Assembly (NCBI RefSeq): GCF_902825225.1
Contig: NZ_CADEAK010000005.1
Location: 1 to 64,000, forward strand
Length of the DNA: 64,000 bases
DNA from: Bartonella vinsonii subsp. berkhoffii ATCC 51672
GTDB taxonomy: Bacteria > Pseudomonadota > Alphaproteobacteria > Rhizobiales > Rhizobiaceae
Direction of reading: 5' to 3'
Below the pieces are notes generated by a model. The model ran no database searches. It was given only the letters and a program-made list of their open reading frames with translations, and was not told the DNA's origin. The translations under genes and the position numbers were made by a program. Below are positions 10,097 through 18,569 of the stretch, piece after piece; position 1 is the first letter of the stretch, and every line of letters starts with the position of its first letter.

Positions 10097-11185
10097 ATGG
10101 CGCGTGTAAGTGGTATTTTGGCAGATAATGATATACAAGCTTTAATTGATCATGACTTTCTTAAAGCTCTTGGTCCCTTTGATGCAGCCCAAATACAACC
10201 TGCAAGTCTTGATCTTCGTTTAGGAAACAAAGCCTATCGTATACGTGCTTCCTTTATGCCAGGGTCCGATGTAAAAGTTTTAGATAAACTCGAACGATTA
10301 AAATTGCACGAGTTCGATTTGCAGGACGGAGCAGTCTTAGAAACAGGTTGTGTTTATATTGTTCCTCTTTTGGAAAGTTTGGCTTTACCTGAAATTTTAT
10401 CAGCTGTTGCCAATCCTAAAAGTTCCACTGGACGATTAGATATTTTTACACGTGTCATTACAGATAATGCACAAGAGTTTGATAAGATTTGTGCCGGTTA
10501 TCATGGCCCACTTTATCTTGAAATTAGCCCACGCACATTTCCAATTTTAGTGCGTACCGGTTCACGTTTATCTCAGCTTCGATTTCGCAAAGGACACAGT
10601 TACTTAAATGAAAGTGAACTCCATACTTTGCATAAGAATGAAACGCTGGTATCGGATGATCTTCCTAATATTAGTGTGGGTGGTATTGGGCTATCCATTA
10701 ATTTAAAGGGGGATGAAAATGGGCTTGTGGGCTATCGTGGTAAACGTCATACAAGTGTGATTGATATTGATAAACGTGCTGTTGCTCACGTTCTAGATTT
10801 TTGGGAACCTCTTTTTGACCGCGGTCAAAGAGAACTTATTCTTGATCCTGATGAGTTTTATATTTTGGTTTCGCGAGAAGCAGTCCATGTCCCTCCACTT
10901 TATGCAGCTGAAATGACCCCCTTTGATCCCTTAGTTGGTGAATTTCGGGTGCATTATGCCGGTTTTTTTGATCCAGGATTTGGACATATGGAAGTGGGAG
11001 GGAAAGGAGCAAAAGCGGTTTTGGAAGTGCGCAGCCGTGAAGTTCCGTTTATTTTGGAGCATGGTCAAATTATTGGCCGTTTAGTATATGAACATATGCT
11101 TCATCGACCGTTAAAACTTTATGGACAAAATACTGGATCACATTACCAAGCACAGGAATTAAAACTCTCTAAGCATTTTAAATGA
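10097..11185 (+). CDS. dcd: 2'-deoxycytidine 5'-triphosphate deaminase (double-domain type)
   Basis: A 362-residue protein of the dCTP deaminase/dUTPase superfamily in the long alphaproteobacterial form, about twice the length of E. coli Dcd. The N-terminal half has QPASLDLRLG and the segment NPKSSTGRLDIFTRVI; the second half repeats the fold, with AEMTPFDPLVGEFRVHYAGF, then DPGFGH. It would supply dUMP precursors for thymidylate synthesis. The ATG at 10097 follows GGAAGG by 8-9 bases. It stands alone, divergent from mutL, with a promoter-sized gap on its left. Confidence 0.9.
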   Translation: MARVSGILADNDIQALIDHDFLKALGPFDAAQIQPASLDLRLGNKAYRIRASFMPGSDVKVLDKLERLKLHEFDLQDGAVLETGCVYIVPLLESLALPEILSAVANPKSSTGRLDIFTRVITDNAQEFDKICAGYHGPLYLEISPRTFPILVRTGSRLSQLRFRKGHSYLNESELHTLHKNETLVSDDLPNISVGGIGLSINLKGDENGLVGYRGKRHTSVIDIDKRAVAHVLDFWEPLFDRGQRELILDPDEFYILVSREAVHVPPLYAAEMTPFDPLVGEFRVHYAGFFDPGFGHMEVGGKGAKAVLEVRSREVPFILEHGQIIGRLVYEHMLHRPLKLYGQNTGSHYQAQELKLSKHFK

Positions 11186-11796
11186 AGGTACTTCCTATTT
11201 TAATATCATTACAAATTTAAAAAAGCTTTTTACAGTACAATAATAGTTTTTTCAAAAAATGAAAATTTCAATTTAGCTTTACTTATCACTTTCTTTAATA
11301 TAGCTCTTTTCTCCTTCAAATGACAGTTTAATGCGTTTATTGAAGTTACCTCTTCTGTTTATAAATAACGAGAAAATTACTGAATATATTCAACGGGTTG
11401 CTTTTCAGTTCTCGCAACAGCTTCTTTTATTTTATGGAGGAAACACAATGATTAACTCTATACCTTATGGACCATAGTATGAAACATTTTTGTGGAGAAT
11501 ATCTTTTAAAGGAATATCGATAATAAGAGGGAACATCTCCATTTTTGAAAAATATATTCATAATATATGAAGGTATAGGTTACTTATTGAAAATAAACAC
11601 GATGAAATTTTCATAAACTTAGAAAGAGTAAATAAAGGCATTTTTGTTATCAATTGATTTTTTTAAATTGCAATCTCTGTTACTTATATTTACTTAATTT
11701 TGTGTTCTGTAAGGACATTTAAGAGGATGTGCGCGGGCTCATCTTTATTGATTTGAAGGTGTTTTTATTTTTCATTTAGGAACAGTGGTGCTACTC
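11186..11796 (+). other. Intergenic region with a strongly initiated mini-ORF
   Basis: No full gene is present. At 11448-11477 an ATG with a good ribosome binding site (GGAGG nine bases upstream) opens a nine-codon ORF (MINSIPYGP) ending in TAG. The same frame continues past the amber codon for about 30 codons to a TGA near 11570. It may be a leader peptide or the start of a decayed small gene. The remaining sequence probably holds the lldD promoter, which I could not place. Confidence 0.4.
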
Positions 11797-12948
11797 ATGA
11801 TTATTTCCTCAACATTTGATTACCGCAAAGCAGCAAAACGTCGGCTTCCTCCTTTTCTTTTTCACTATATTGATGGCGGAGCTTATGCTGAGGAAACAAT
11901 GCGACGAAATTGTACAGATCTTCAGGCACTTGCATTACGTCAAAGAATTCTGAAACAGATTGGTGAAGTTGATCTTTCAACAAAGCTTTTTGATCAAACA
12001 CTGAATTTGCCGATTATACTTGCACCCGTTGGGTTAACAGGCATGTATGCACGCCGTGGTGAAGTACAAGCAGCACATGCGGCCATTGCAAAAGGTATTC
12101 CTTTTACCCTCTCTTCAGTTTCCGTGTGCCCCATTGCAGAAGTGCAGAAAGCCGCTGGAAATGCATTTTGGTTTCAACTTTATGTTCTCAAAGATCGCGG
12201 GTTTATGCGTGATGCATTAGAGCGGGCTTGGGCATCAGGTGTGCGTACCTTAGTTTTTACAGTTGATATGCCAGTTCCTGGTGCACGTTATCGTGATGCA
12301 CATTCAGGAATGTCTGGACCTTATGCTGGATTACGTCGTATTTTACAAGCTTTTACCCATCCGCATTGGGCATGGAATGTTGGTATTATGGGGCGTCCAC
12401 ATGATCTTGGAAATGTTTCTACTTATTTGCAAAAAAAGATTGTATTGGATGATTATGTTGGTTGGCTTGGTGCTAATTTTGATCCCTCAATTGGTTGGCG
12501 TGATCTTGAATGGATTCGAGACTTTTGGAAAGGAAAAATGATTCTGAAAGGGATCCTTGATCCAGAAGATGCACGAGAAGCCGTACAATTTGGTGCTGAT
12601 GGCATTGTTGTTTCCAATCATGGTGGACGTCAACTCGATGGTGTCTTATCAACTGCACGCGCATTGCCAGCAATTGCGAAAGCTGTAAAGGGCAATTTGA
12701 CCATTTTAGCGGATTCTGGTGTTCGTTCTGGCCTTGATGTTGTACGCATGATAGCACAAGGTGCAGATGCTGTTATGATTGGTCGTGCTTTTGTTTATGC
12801 TCTTGCAGCTAAAGGTGAGAAAGGTGTTGCACAGCTCCTTGATCTTTTTGCTAATGAAATGCGGGTTGCTATGACATTAACTGGTGTACAAACCGTCAAA
12901 GACATTACACACGAAAATTTAGTGCGGAAAGATGCTTTTGAGCAATAA
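11797..12948 (+). CDS. lldD: FMN-dependent L-lactate dehydrogenase
   Basis: A 383-residue member of the FMN-dependent alpha-hydroxyacid dehydrogenase family, close to E. coli LldD. It oxidises L-lactate to pyruvate and passes electrons to the quinone pool at the membrane. Diagnostic stretches: [19 protein letters not shown] near residue 20, [14 protein letters not shown] near 77, [19 protein letters not shown] near 155, and the active-site signature [11 protein letters not shown] near 270. The ATG at 11797 ([15 protein letters not shown]) matches the E. coli N-terminus (MIISAASDYRAAAQR); the upstream GTG is too close to AGGA. Lactate would be a plausible host-derived carbon source. Confidence 0.95.
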   Translation: MIISSTFDYRKAAKRRLPPFLFHYIDGGAYAEETMRRNCTDLQALALRQRILKQIGEVDLSTKLFDQTLNLPIILAPVGLTGMYARRGEVQAAHAAIAKGIPFTLSSVSVCPIAEVQKAAGNAFWFQLYVLKDRGFMRDALERAWASGVRTLVFTVDMPVPGARYRDAHSGMSGPYAGLRRILQAFTHPHWAWNVGIMGRPHDLGNVSTYLQKKIVLDDYVGWLGANFDPSIGWRDLEWIRDFWKGKMILKGILDPEDAREAVQFGADGIVVSNHGGRQLDGVLSTARALPAIAKAVKGNLTILADSGVRSGLDVVRMIAQGADAVMIGRAFVYALAAKGEKGVAQLLDLFANEMRVAMTLTGVQTVKDITHENLVRKDAFEQ

Positions 12949-13109
12949 GAAAATACAGATATATCATCTTTACAAAAAGAAAAGCTCGTTTCATGAAAAA
13001 CAGGAAATGCAAGAATTTCATGAGCTTATATGTCTTATCTCTACGCATTCTTAATAATTTATGGTGTTTTGAGCTAGAAAATATATCCGAATGTCATTTA
13101 ATATTTTGA

Positions 13110-14068
13110 TTATCTCATTGCTAACACAGTTTTTGTTATCCCCTCTCGACTCATTCCGTAATTTGCTAAAACCTCTAATTGGCTTCCATTACAAATTGGC
13201 TGATCTGGTATTCCTAATGATATAAACTTGCATGCAATGCTCTGTTCCATAAGTAATCTCGCAATTGCTTCTCCAAGCCCCCCATTGATACTATATTCTT
13301 CACAAACAACAATAAATTTGTGGGATTTATATAATTTAGCACAGATGCCTCATCTAAAGGTCGAATTGTTGGCACAATTATGACTGTTGGTATAATTTCA
13401 TATTTTTGGAGTTCTTCAGCAGCATCGAGACAAATCTGAACGGTTTCTCCAGTTGCAAGCAAAAGAATATCTTTTCCCTTTTTTACAATAGAAACTTTAC
13501 GAATATCAATTTTTGCAGCGTTCTTATGAATATTTTTAACTGCACACTTTCCTAAACATATGTAAACAGACATAGGATCACTCAAAGTAGAGCAAATTGC
13601 AGCTTCTGTTTCTTTATTATCAGCAGGAGCAATAATGCGTATGTTAGAAATAACCCGAAGCGAAGCAAAATCGGAAATAGCATGATGTGTTGCCCCGAGG
13701 GGTCCATAGCTAACACCAGCACTCATACCAATTAGTCTCACAGGATTTTCACAATAAGCGACATCTACCTTTATTTGTTCAAGTGCACGCGTTGTCAAAA
13801 AATAAGCTTGTGAAACAACAAATGGCTTTTTTCCACACGAAGCAAGACCAGCAGCAATCCCTACCAAATTTTGCTCAGCAATACCAACTTCTACAATCCG
13901 TTCCGGATAGAGTTTTGCAAATTGATCAATTTTTCCAGATATGCGTGAATTAGCTGTTAAAACAACAATATCTTTATCACATTGCGCTATTTTTATAAGG
14001 GTCTTATTCACAATTTCGAGGTTTGAAAATTTTACAGCTGTTTGCGTTTCTCGATGAGGAATATCCAC
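13110..14068 (-). pseudogene. Transketolase C-terminal subunit, frameshifted
   Basis: The ORF encodes the pyrimidine-binding and C-terminal domains of a two-subunit transketolase: VEVGIAEQNLVGIAAGLA, the GATHHAISD motif region, and VPTIRPLDEAS. It then leaves frame and stops at 13214. In the adjacent frame the family sequence resumes as KLYKSHKFIVVCEEYSI, then NGGLGEAIARLL, and continues to a proper end at 13110-13112. One missing base near 13340-13346 explains this. The family YIRLGK-like stretch reads YICLGK. It starts three bases after the N-terminal subunit gene and shares its decay. Confidence 0.85.
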
Positions 14069-14070
14069 AC

Positions 14071-14920
14071 TTATTCTCCCATTAATTGAATTTTTGTTTG
14101 AATTTCATTAACAACAATATTGCATTCTTCATCTGTTGGAACTTTATGATGCCAGCATATGTCGTTTTCCATGTAGGAAATACCACATCCCTTTATTGTG
14201 TTCATCAGTATTGCTGTTGGCTTGTCCTTATGAAATGGAGAAGAGCTTAAGGATTTTTTTAGTTGTGTGATATCATGACCATCAATTTCGACCACATGCC
14301 ATCCAAAATTTATAAATTTATCTGCTAAGGGCTCTGTTTTCATTAAAACATCAGTCGTATCAGTAATTTGTAGCCGATTTCTATCGACAACTGCGATGAG
14401 ATTGCTGAGTTTATAGTGTGCCGCAAATAGTATAGCCTCCCAGACAGAGTCCTCTGTCATTTCGCCATCACCAAGAAGCACAAAAACACGGTAGGATTGA
14501 GAATTAAGCTGTCCAGAAAGAGCCATTCCTGCACCAAGAGACAAGCCATGACCCAGAGAACCTGTGCTTTGTTCAATACCAGGGACTTTTTTTGGTTACA
14601 TGTCCAATAAAATTTGAACCAAATTTTAAATAAGTCTCGAGAAGCTTAGGGTCAAAATAACCCATTTCTGATAATACAATATACAATGCTTCAATCGCAT
14701 GTCCCTTACTTGGAATATATCGGTCGCGATTGTTATCATGGATACGGGTTGGATTTATTTGAAGAATATATTTGTATAAGATATAAATAAAATCAATACA
14801 GGAAAGGCTACCAACTGCATGTCCGGACTTCGCTTTTCTAATGAGGTCGAATATTTTAAGACGTAAACGGAGAGCATAAATCGCATCACCAATATCCGCT
14901 TTATTGGTTGCATAAGCCAT
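14071..14920 (-). pseudogene. Transketolase N-terminal (thiamine-PP-binding) subunit, frameshifted
   Basis: The first part (ADIGDAIYALRLRLKIFDL, then GHAVGSLSCIDF, PSKGHA, SNFIGHVTKK) runs off frame at a 7-base A-run (plus-strand T-run 14587-14593). With six A residues the reading becomes GHVTKKVPGIEQSTGSLGHG and joins the second ORF, SLGAGMALSGQ, which contains the TPP-binding segment LLGDGEMTEDSVWEA and VVDRNRLQ. The restored length of about 280 residues fits a split transketolase N-subunit. The homopolymer lesion could be a sequencing error, but the partner gene has its own separate lesion. Confidence 0.85.
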
Positions 14921-15079
14921 ATATTATCCCCCGCGAAAGATTTTAAAAATAACCTTAAATCATCATTTTATGCAGTATGTATCTCTTATTTTGTACGTGT
15001 AAGACTGTTTCCATCATAAAAAGAGTCGTTAAATTTGATTATTCTATCGGATAAAAACAAGCGTTTTTTAAGCTCGAAA

Positions 15080-15637
15080 CTATGATCGCAGTTTATAGAA
15101 ACGTATTGCTGTCTCACCATAAAAACGCTCATCATCGAGATAAAAAACATCAGGTAAATGAATCATTGCATCTTTCCTTTCTTCAAGTACAAAGAGTGTC
15201 TCAGCTTTTGCCCATCCGCCTCTCAGAGCCTCTACAAAAGCACGCTCACCTAAACAATGCCCATAGGGAGGGTCCGCACAGATAACATCAAACGGAAGCA
15301 TTGTCCCAATATTGCCCAGTTTTGTTGCATCACGACGCAAGACACGCCCAATTGATTGCAATTCAAAAGTTTCAATATTTTTTTGAAGAAGGCCCCGCCC
15401 CTCAACGGAATTTTCAACAAAAACCGCAGCTTTTGCACCACGCGATAGAGCTTCTATACCTAAAGCGCCCGTACCAGCAAAAAGATCCAGAATGCGTTTA
15501 TTGATCCAAAATTGTTCTTCTCGGCTAGCAAGAATATTGAAAAGGCTTTCGCGTGTTCGATCACTGGTTGGGCGAATTGACTGCCCCACAGGTGTAAACA
15601 AAACACGTCCGGCAAATTTACCGCCGACGATCCGCAC
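15080..15637 (-). CDS. rsmD: 16S rRNA (guanine(966)-N(2))-methyltransferase
   Basis: RsmD methylates G966 of 16S rRNA in the assembled 30S subunit. The 186-residue protein starts MRIVGGKFAGR as in the family, followed by PTSDRTRESLFNIL, the SAM-binding LDLFAGTGALGIEALSRGA, and the catalytic DPPYG (NPPF/Y-type motif) near residue 124. The start is a GTG inside the end of rluB. A perfect GGAGG five bases before it decides the start; the longer frame to 15673 would add 12 residues not seen in the family. The 20-base overlap with rluB couples two rRNA-modifying enzymes. Confidence 0.92.
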   Translation of the reverse strand: MRIVGGKFAGRVLFTPVGQSIRPTSDRTRESLFNILASREEQFWINKRILDLFAGTGALGIEALSRGAKAAVFVENSVEGRGLLQKNIETFELQSIGRVLRRDATKLGNIGTMLPFDVICADPPYGHCLGERAFVEALRGGWAKAETLFVLEERKDAMIHLPDVFYLDDERFYGETAIRFYKLRS

Positions 15638-17021
15638 GTGGTCCTCCAAATCTCTTGGCTGTTTTTGCACCACCGCTATACCCTTTAGATTTTTTCATAG
15701 AACCATCAAATGTTTTAGCCTTACGCTTACTCTTAAAAGAACGTTCATCATAATTGCCTTTCACAACCTTTTCTTCTTTCTTAAAAGAACGCTCCTTCTT
15801 GCCAACAACACGTTCCTCACCATAAGGTTTTTTACCACGCTTTTGATCAAAACGAATGCTTCTCTCTTTGCCCTGCTGAACCTCTGCTGGTTTTTCCTTA
15901 CCTTTATGGAAAGATCTTTGATCAGCTAAATTTCTTTCATGATCATGAGAGGCATTTTCACTGTAAAAAGGCTTCTTACGCCCACTGTTTGGGCGTGCAC
16001 CAGGAGCCATCCACACATTAGAACGGCGCGAACGAGGCAAAATACGCTCTGTTTTTCCTTCCTCACTCTTATCCTTACGAATAAATTTCTCATCAGATTT
16101 TGTTCCCAATCGTGTTTGATCGTGCTTCACAGAACCGCCTCGCTGCCTACGTTGCACATCTCTTCCACTCGAAAAAATCCAACTCCCCTTGGTGACAACA
16201 AGATCTTTCTCACTCTGCTTTTCTGCAACAACCGTAGAATTTGAAAAGGGCTTCAGAATAGGAGAATCAAAATCTGCATTGGCTTGCATAATTAAACGCT
16301 CGCCCAATTGATCACGCAACATTCTACCTTTTATCTCGCGGACTGCTCCCTCTTCCAAATCAGAGAGCTGAAATGGACCATAAGATACACGAATGAGACG
16401 ATTAACCGATAATCCCAATGCACCAAGAACATTTTTTATTTCACGGTTTTTTCCTTCACGCAAAGCTACAGAAAGCCACAAATTTGACCCTTGTTCACGT
16501 TCAATCGATGCTTCAATTGAACCATAAAAAATACCATCAATCGCAATGCCATTTTTAAGATTATCAAGAGCACTTTGTTTGACTTTTCCATGAGCACGAA
16601 CCCGATATTTGCGGACCCATCCCGTTACAGGAAGCTCTAATACACGTGCTAAACCACCATCATTGGTTAATAGCAAAAGCCCTTCCGTGTTAATGTCAAG
16701 CCTACCCACAGAAAGAACACGAGGCATCCCTTGCGGCAAATTGCTAAAAACTGTTGGCCTTCCTTCAGGATCACGGTTCGTGGTGACCAGTCCCGCTGGC
16801 TTGTGGTAAAGCCATAACCGCGTTCGCTCTATAGGAGATAAAGGTTTGCCATCAACTTTAATCACATCAGAGCGGGTAACATTAAAAGCAGGAGTCGTCA
16901 CAACTTTACCATTAACAACAACACGACCCGCAGAAATCATCATTTCTGCATCACGACGCGAGGCAACACCAGCACGTGCTAATCTTTTAGCAATCCGTTC
17001 ACTCTCACCGTTTTCCTTCAT
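15618..17021 (-). CDS. rluB: 23S rRNA pseudouridine synthase (RluB type) with long basic tail
   Basis: A 467-residue RluB/RsuA-family pseudouridine synthase. An N-terminal S4 RNA-binding domain (ERIAKRLARAGVASRRDAE, then MISAGRVVVNG) is followed by the catalytic domain with the family signature VGRLDINTEGLLLLTNDG near residue 105 and a conserved C-lobe ending near residue 245. The remaining 220 residues are a low-complexity Lys/Arg/Gly/Ser-rich tail (repeated KKER, KGKE, GRKK-type stretches), a common feature of alphaproteobacterial RluB and probably an extra RNA-binding extension. It overlaps rsmD. Confidence 0.92.
   Translation of the reverse strand: MKENGESERIAKRLARAGVASRRDAEMMISAGRVVVNGKVVTTPAFNVTRSDVIKVDGKPLSPIERTRLWLYHKPAGLVTTNRDPEGRPTVFSNLPQGMPRVLSVGRLDINTEGLLLLTNDGGLARVLELPVTGWVRKYRVRAHGKVKQSALDNLKNGIAIDGIFYGSIEASIEREQGSNLWLSVALREGKNREIKNVLGALGLSVNRLIRVSYGPFQLSDLEEGAVREIKGRMLRDQLGERLIMQANADFDSPILKPFSNSTVVAEKQSEKDLVVTKGSWIFSSGRDVQRRQRGGSVKHDQTRLGTKSDEKFIRKDKSEEGKTERILPRSRRSNVWMAPGARPNSGRKKPFYSENASHDHERNLADQRSFHKGKEKPAEVQQGKERSIRFDQKRGKKPYGEERVVGKKERSFKKEEKVVKGNYDERSFKSKRKAKTFDGSMKKSKGYSGGAKTAKRFGGPRADRRR
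15643..15647 (-). promoter_or_regulatory. Ribosome binding site fixing the GTG start of rsmD
   Basis: GGAGG on the minus strand lies five bases before the GTG at 15637 and within the coding end of rluB. This supports initiation at the GTG (MRIVGG) rather than at the in-frame ATG 36 bases upstream. Confidence 0.75.
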
Positions 17022-17282
17022 TTGTTCTTTACACCAATCTCTTTGCGTACGTTCAGAAAACCGCCTGTCTGCACTATAGCTCTTATCTTAAAAGGGGAAG
17101 TAACATAATCATTTATCATTTGCTATCCTTTAGCAACAATAATACACTTGTTTACTTGCAAGTTGATTTTAAACATTAAAAAATAATGCTCCCTCTCAAA
17201 AGATCATAGCGCATTCATTTTACAACAGTCTTTTTTATGATGAAGCTTTTTTGATTTCCTCTATTTCAGTAGAAAGAACAGT

Positions 17283-17735
17283 ATGTCTTTAACTCCCATG
17301 GAAATAGCCCTTTTAGAAGCGCAAGAAGCAAGAAAAAAAGACGAAATCCCTGTAGGTGCTGTTATCACACGCGGAAATACAATTATTGCACGCGCTGGTA
17401 ACTGGATAAAAGCCTCACATGATCCTACCGGACATGCAGAAATGCGTGTAATCCGTATGGCTTGTGAAATATTCCAAAGCGAAAGACTTCCTGATTGCGA
17501 CCTTTATGTAACACTCGAACCTTGTGCTATGTGTGCTGCAGCTATTTCATTTGCCCGTGTACGGCGTCTTTATTATGCAACAAATGACGCTAAAGGAGGC
17601 GCTATTGAACACGGTCCACGCTTTTATCAGCAACCAACCTGTCATCACAGACCTGAAATCTATTCTGGTTTCAAAGAAAAAGAAGCTGCTCAACTTCTTA
17701 AAGACTTTTTTGCACAAAAGCGGCATGAAAAATAA
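17283..17735 (+). CDS. tadA: tRNA-specific adenosine deaminase
   Basis: TadA converts A34 to inosine in tRNA-Arg(ACG), needed to read CGN codons. The 150-residue protein has the deaminase zinc site: HAEMRVIR (catalytic HAE) near residue 56 and PCAMCAAAI near 86. A GAVI strand precedes the site and the C-terminal helix is complete. Length is normal. It is divergent from rluB, with a promoter-sized gap; a purine-rich AGAAAGA precedes the ATG. Confidence 0.93.
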   Translation: MSLTPMEIALLEAQEARKKDEIPVGAVITRGNTIIARAGNWIKASHDPTGHAEMRVIRMACEIFQSERLPDCDLYVTLEPCAMCAAAISFARVRRLYYATNDAKGGAIEHGPRFYQQPTCHHRPEIYSGFKEKEAAQLLKDFFAQKRHEK

Positions 17736-17842
17736 TTCATCTTCTTAACAGCAATTCATCTCTCAAAATATGAGAACTCTCTGGCAATTGGTTTTCCTGT
17801 TACCAAAACCCATTTTTAGAATACCTTTTTTCTCACACTCTT

Positions 17843-18370
17843 TTAACGCTTCGTTTTTACTTCCGAACCAACAGGTACAGTCCTTGCTGATTGACGATAA
17901 CTCAAAGGAGGCTCAGTAAGATACCGGCGATAATTCGCACTTCCAACTCGCGTTCTCTGACGACGTAAATATTCCTGCCGTTGCTTCGCATTCAACCGTG
18001 AAATACTTTCCGAACCAGCACGAGCTTGCTTATTAACTGATGATGCTTTTTGAGAAAAAACAGGCTCCCTACTTCGATCAAGATGCTGCTTTGATGTTGC
18101 TGTTCTACTAAAAGTGTTATCCTGCTGCGGCAATGGCAAAACTCTGCGCGCGCTGGGCTCTGGTATCACAAGTTTTGGATGCGCTTTCACCACAAGCTGA
18201 CTATTGTCATTTGTTGGTGTGAGCGAAGCAATGTTAACAACATCTTCAAAAAACTGTAACGAAACCGGCTTATCTGTACCATAGGTAGGAGCCGACAAAC
18301 CACATCCTGTTAAAATAAAGCACATGCCTAAAATGCTTATTGGCAATCTTTTTACTTCACGCTTCTTCAC
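17843..18370 (-). CDS. Predicted outer-envelope lipoprotein
   Basis: A 175-residue protein with a lipoprotein signal: a basic N-terminus (MKKREVKR), a hydrophobic core and the lipobox LTGC with Cys23. The mature part begins GLSAPTYGTDKP and has a Pro-rich segment (VVKAHPKLVIPEPSARRVLPL) reminiscent of the small DUF3035/BamF-like lipoproteins, then a basic, Gln/Arg-rich C-terminal half predicted to be disordered. The BamF-like link rests on the short Pro-rich region only and is weak. It lies downstream of ileS in the same direction. Confidence 0.7.
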   Translation of the reverse strand: MKKREVKRLPISILGMCFILTGCGLSAPTYGTDKPVSLQFFEDVVNIASLTPTNDNSQLVVKAHPKLVIPEPSARRVLPLPQQDNTFSRTATSKQHLDRSREPVFSQKASSVNKQARAGSESISRLNAKQRQEYLRRQRTRVGSANYRRYLTEPPLSYRQSARTVPVGSEVKTKR

Positions 18371-18569
18371 TGCTTATCCCTATTTTCCTAAGTATATAGC
18401 TGCTTGATATTCCCGCAATTTATTGGGGATCTGGCCTACACACAAACTTACCCCCCACGGAAAAACAACGGACCTCATCGTTATCATAAAAGGCTCTCTG
18501 CATCAATGACAGAATTCAAACCATAAAATGCTCTTTACAGCCCCGCATTTCTACCCATTGATCTTAATT

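Noticed and set aside
15492-15929. 145-codon plus-strand ORF
   Set aside because: Antisense to rsmD and the basic tail of rluB; codon-bias shadow.
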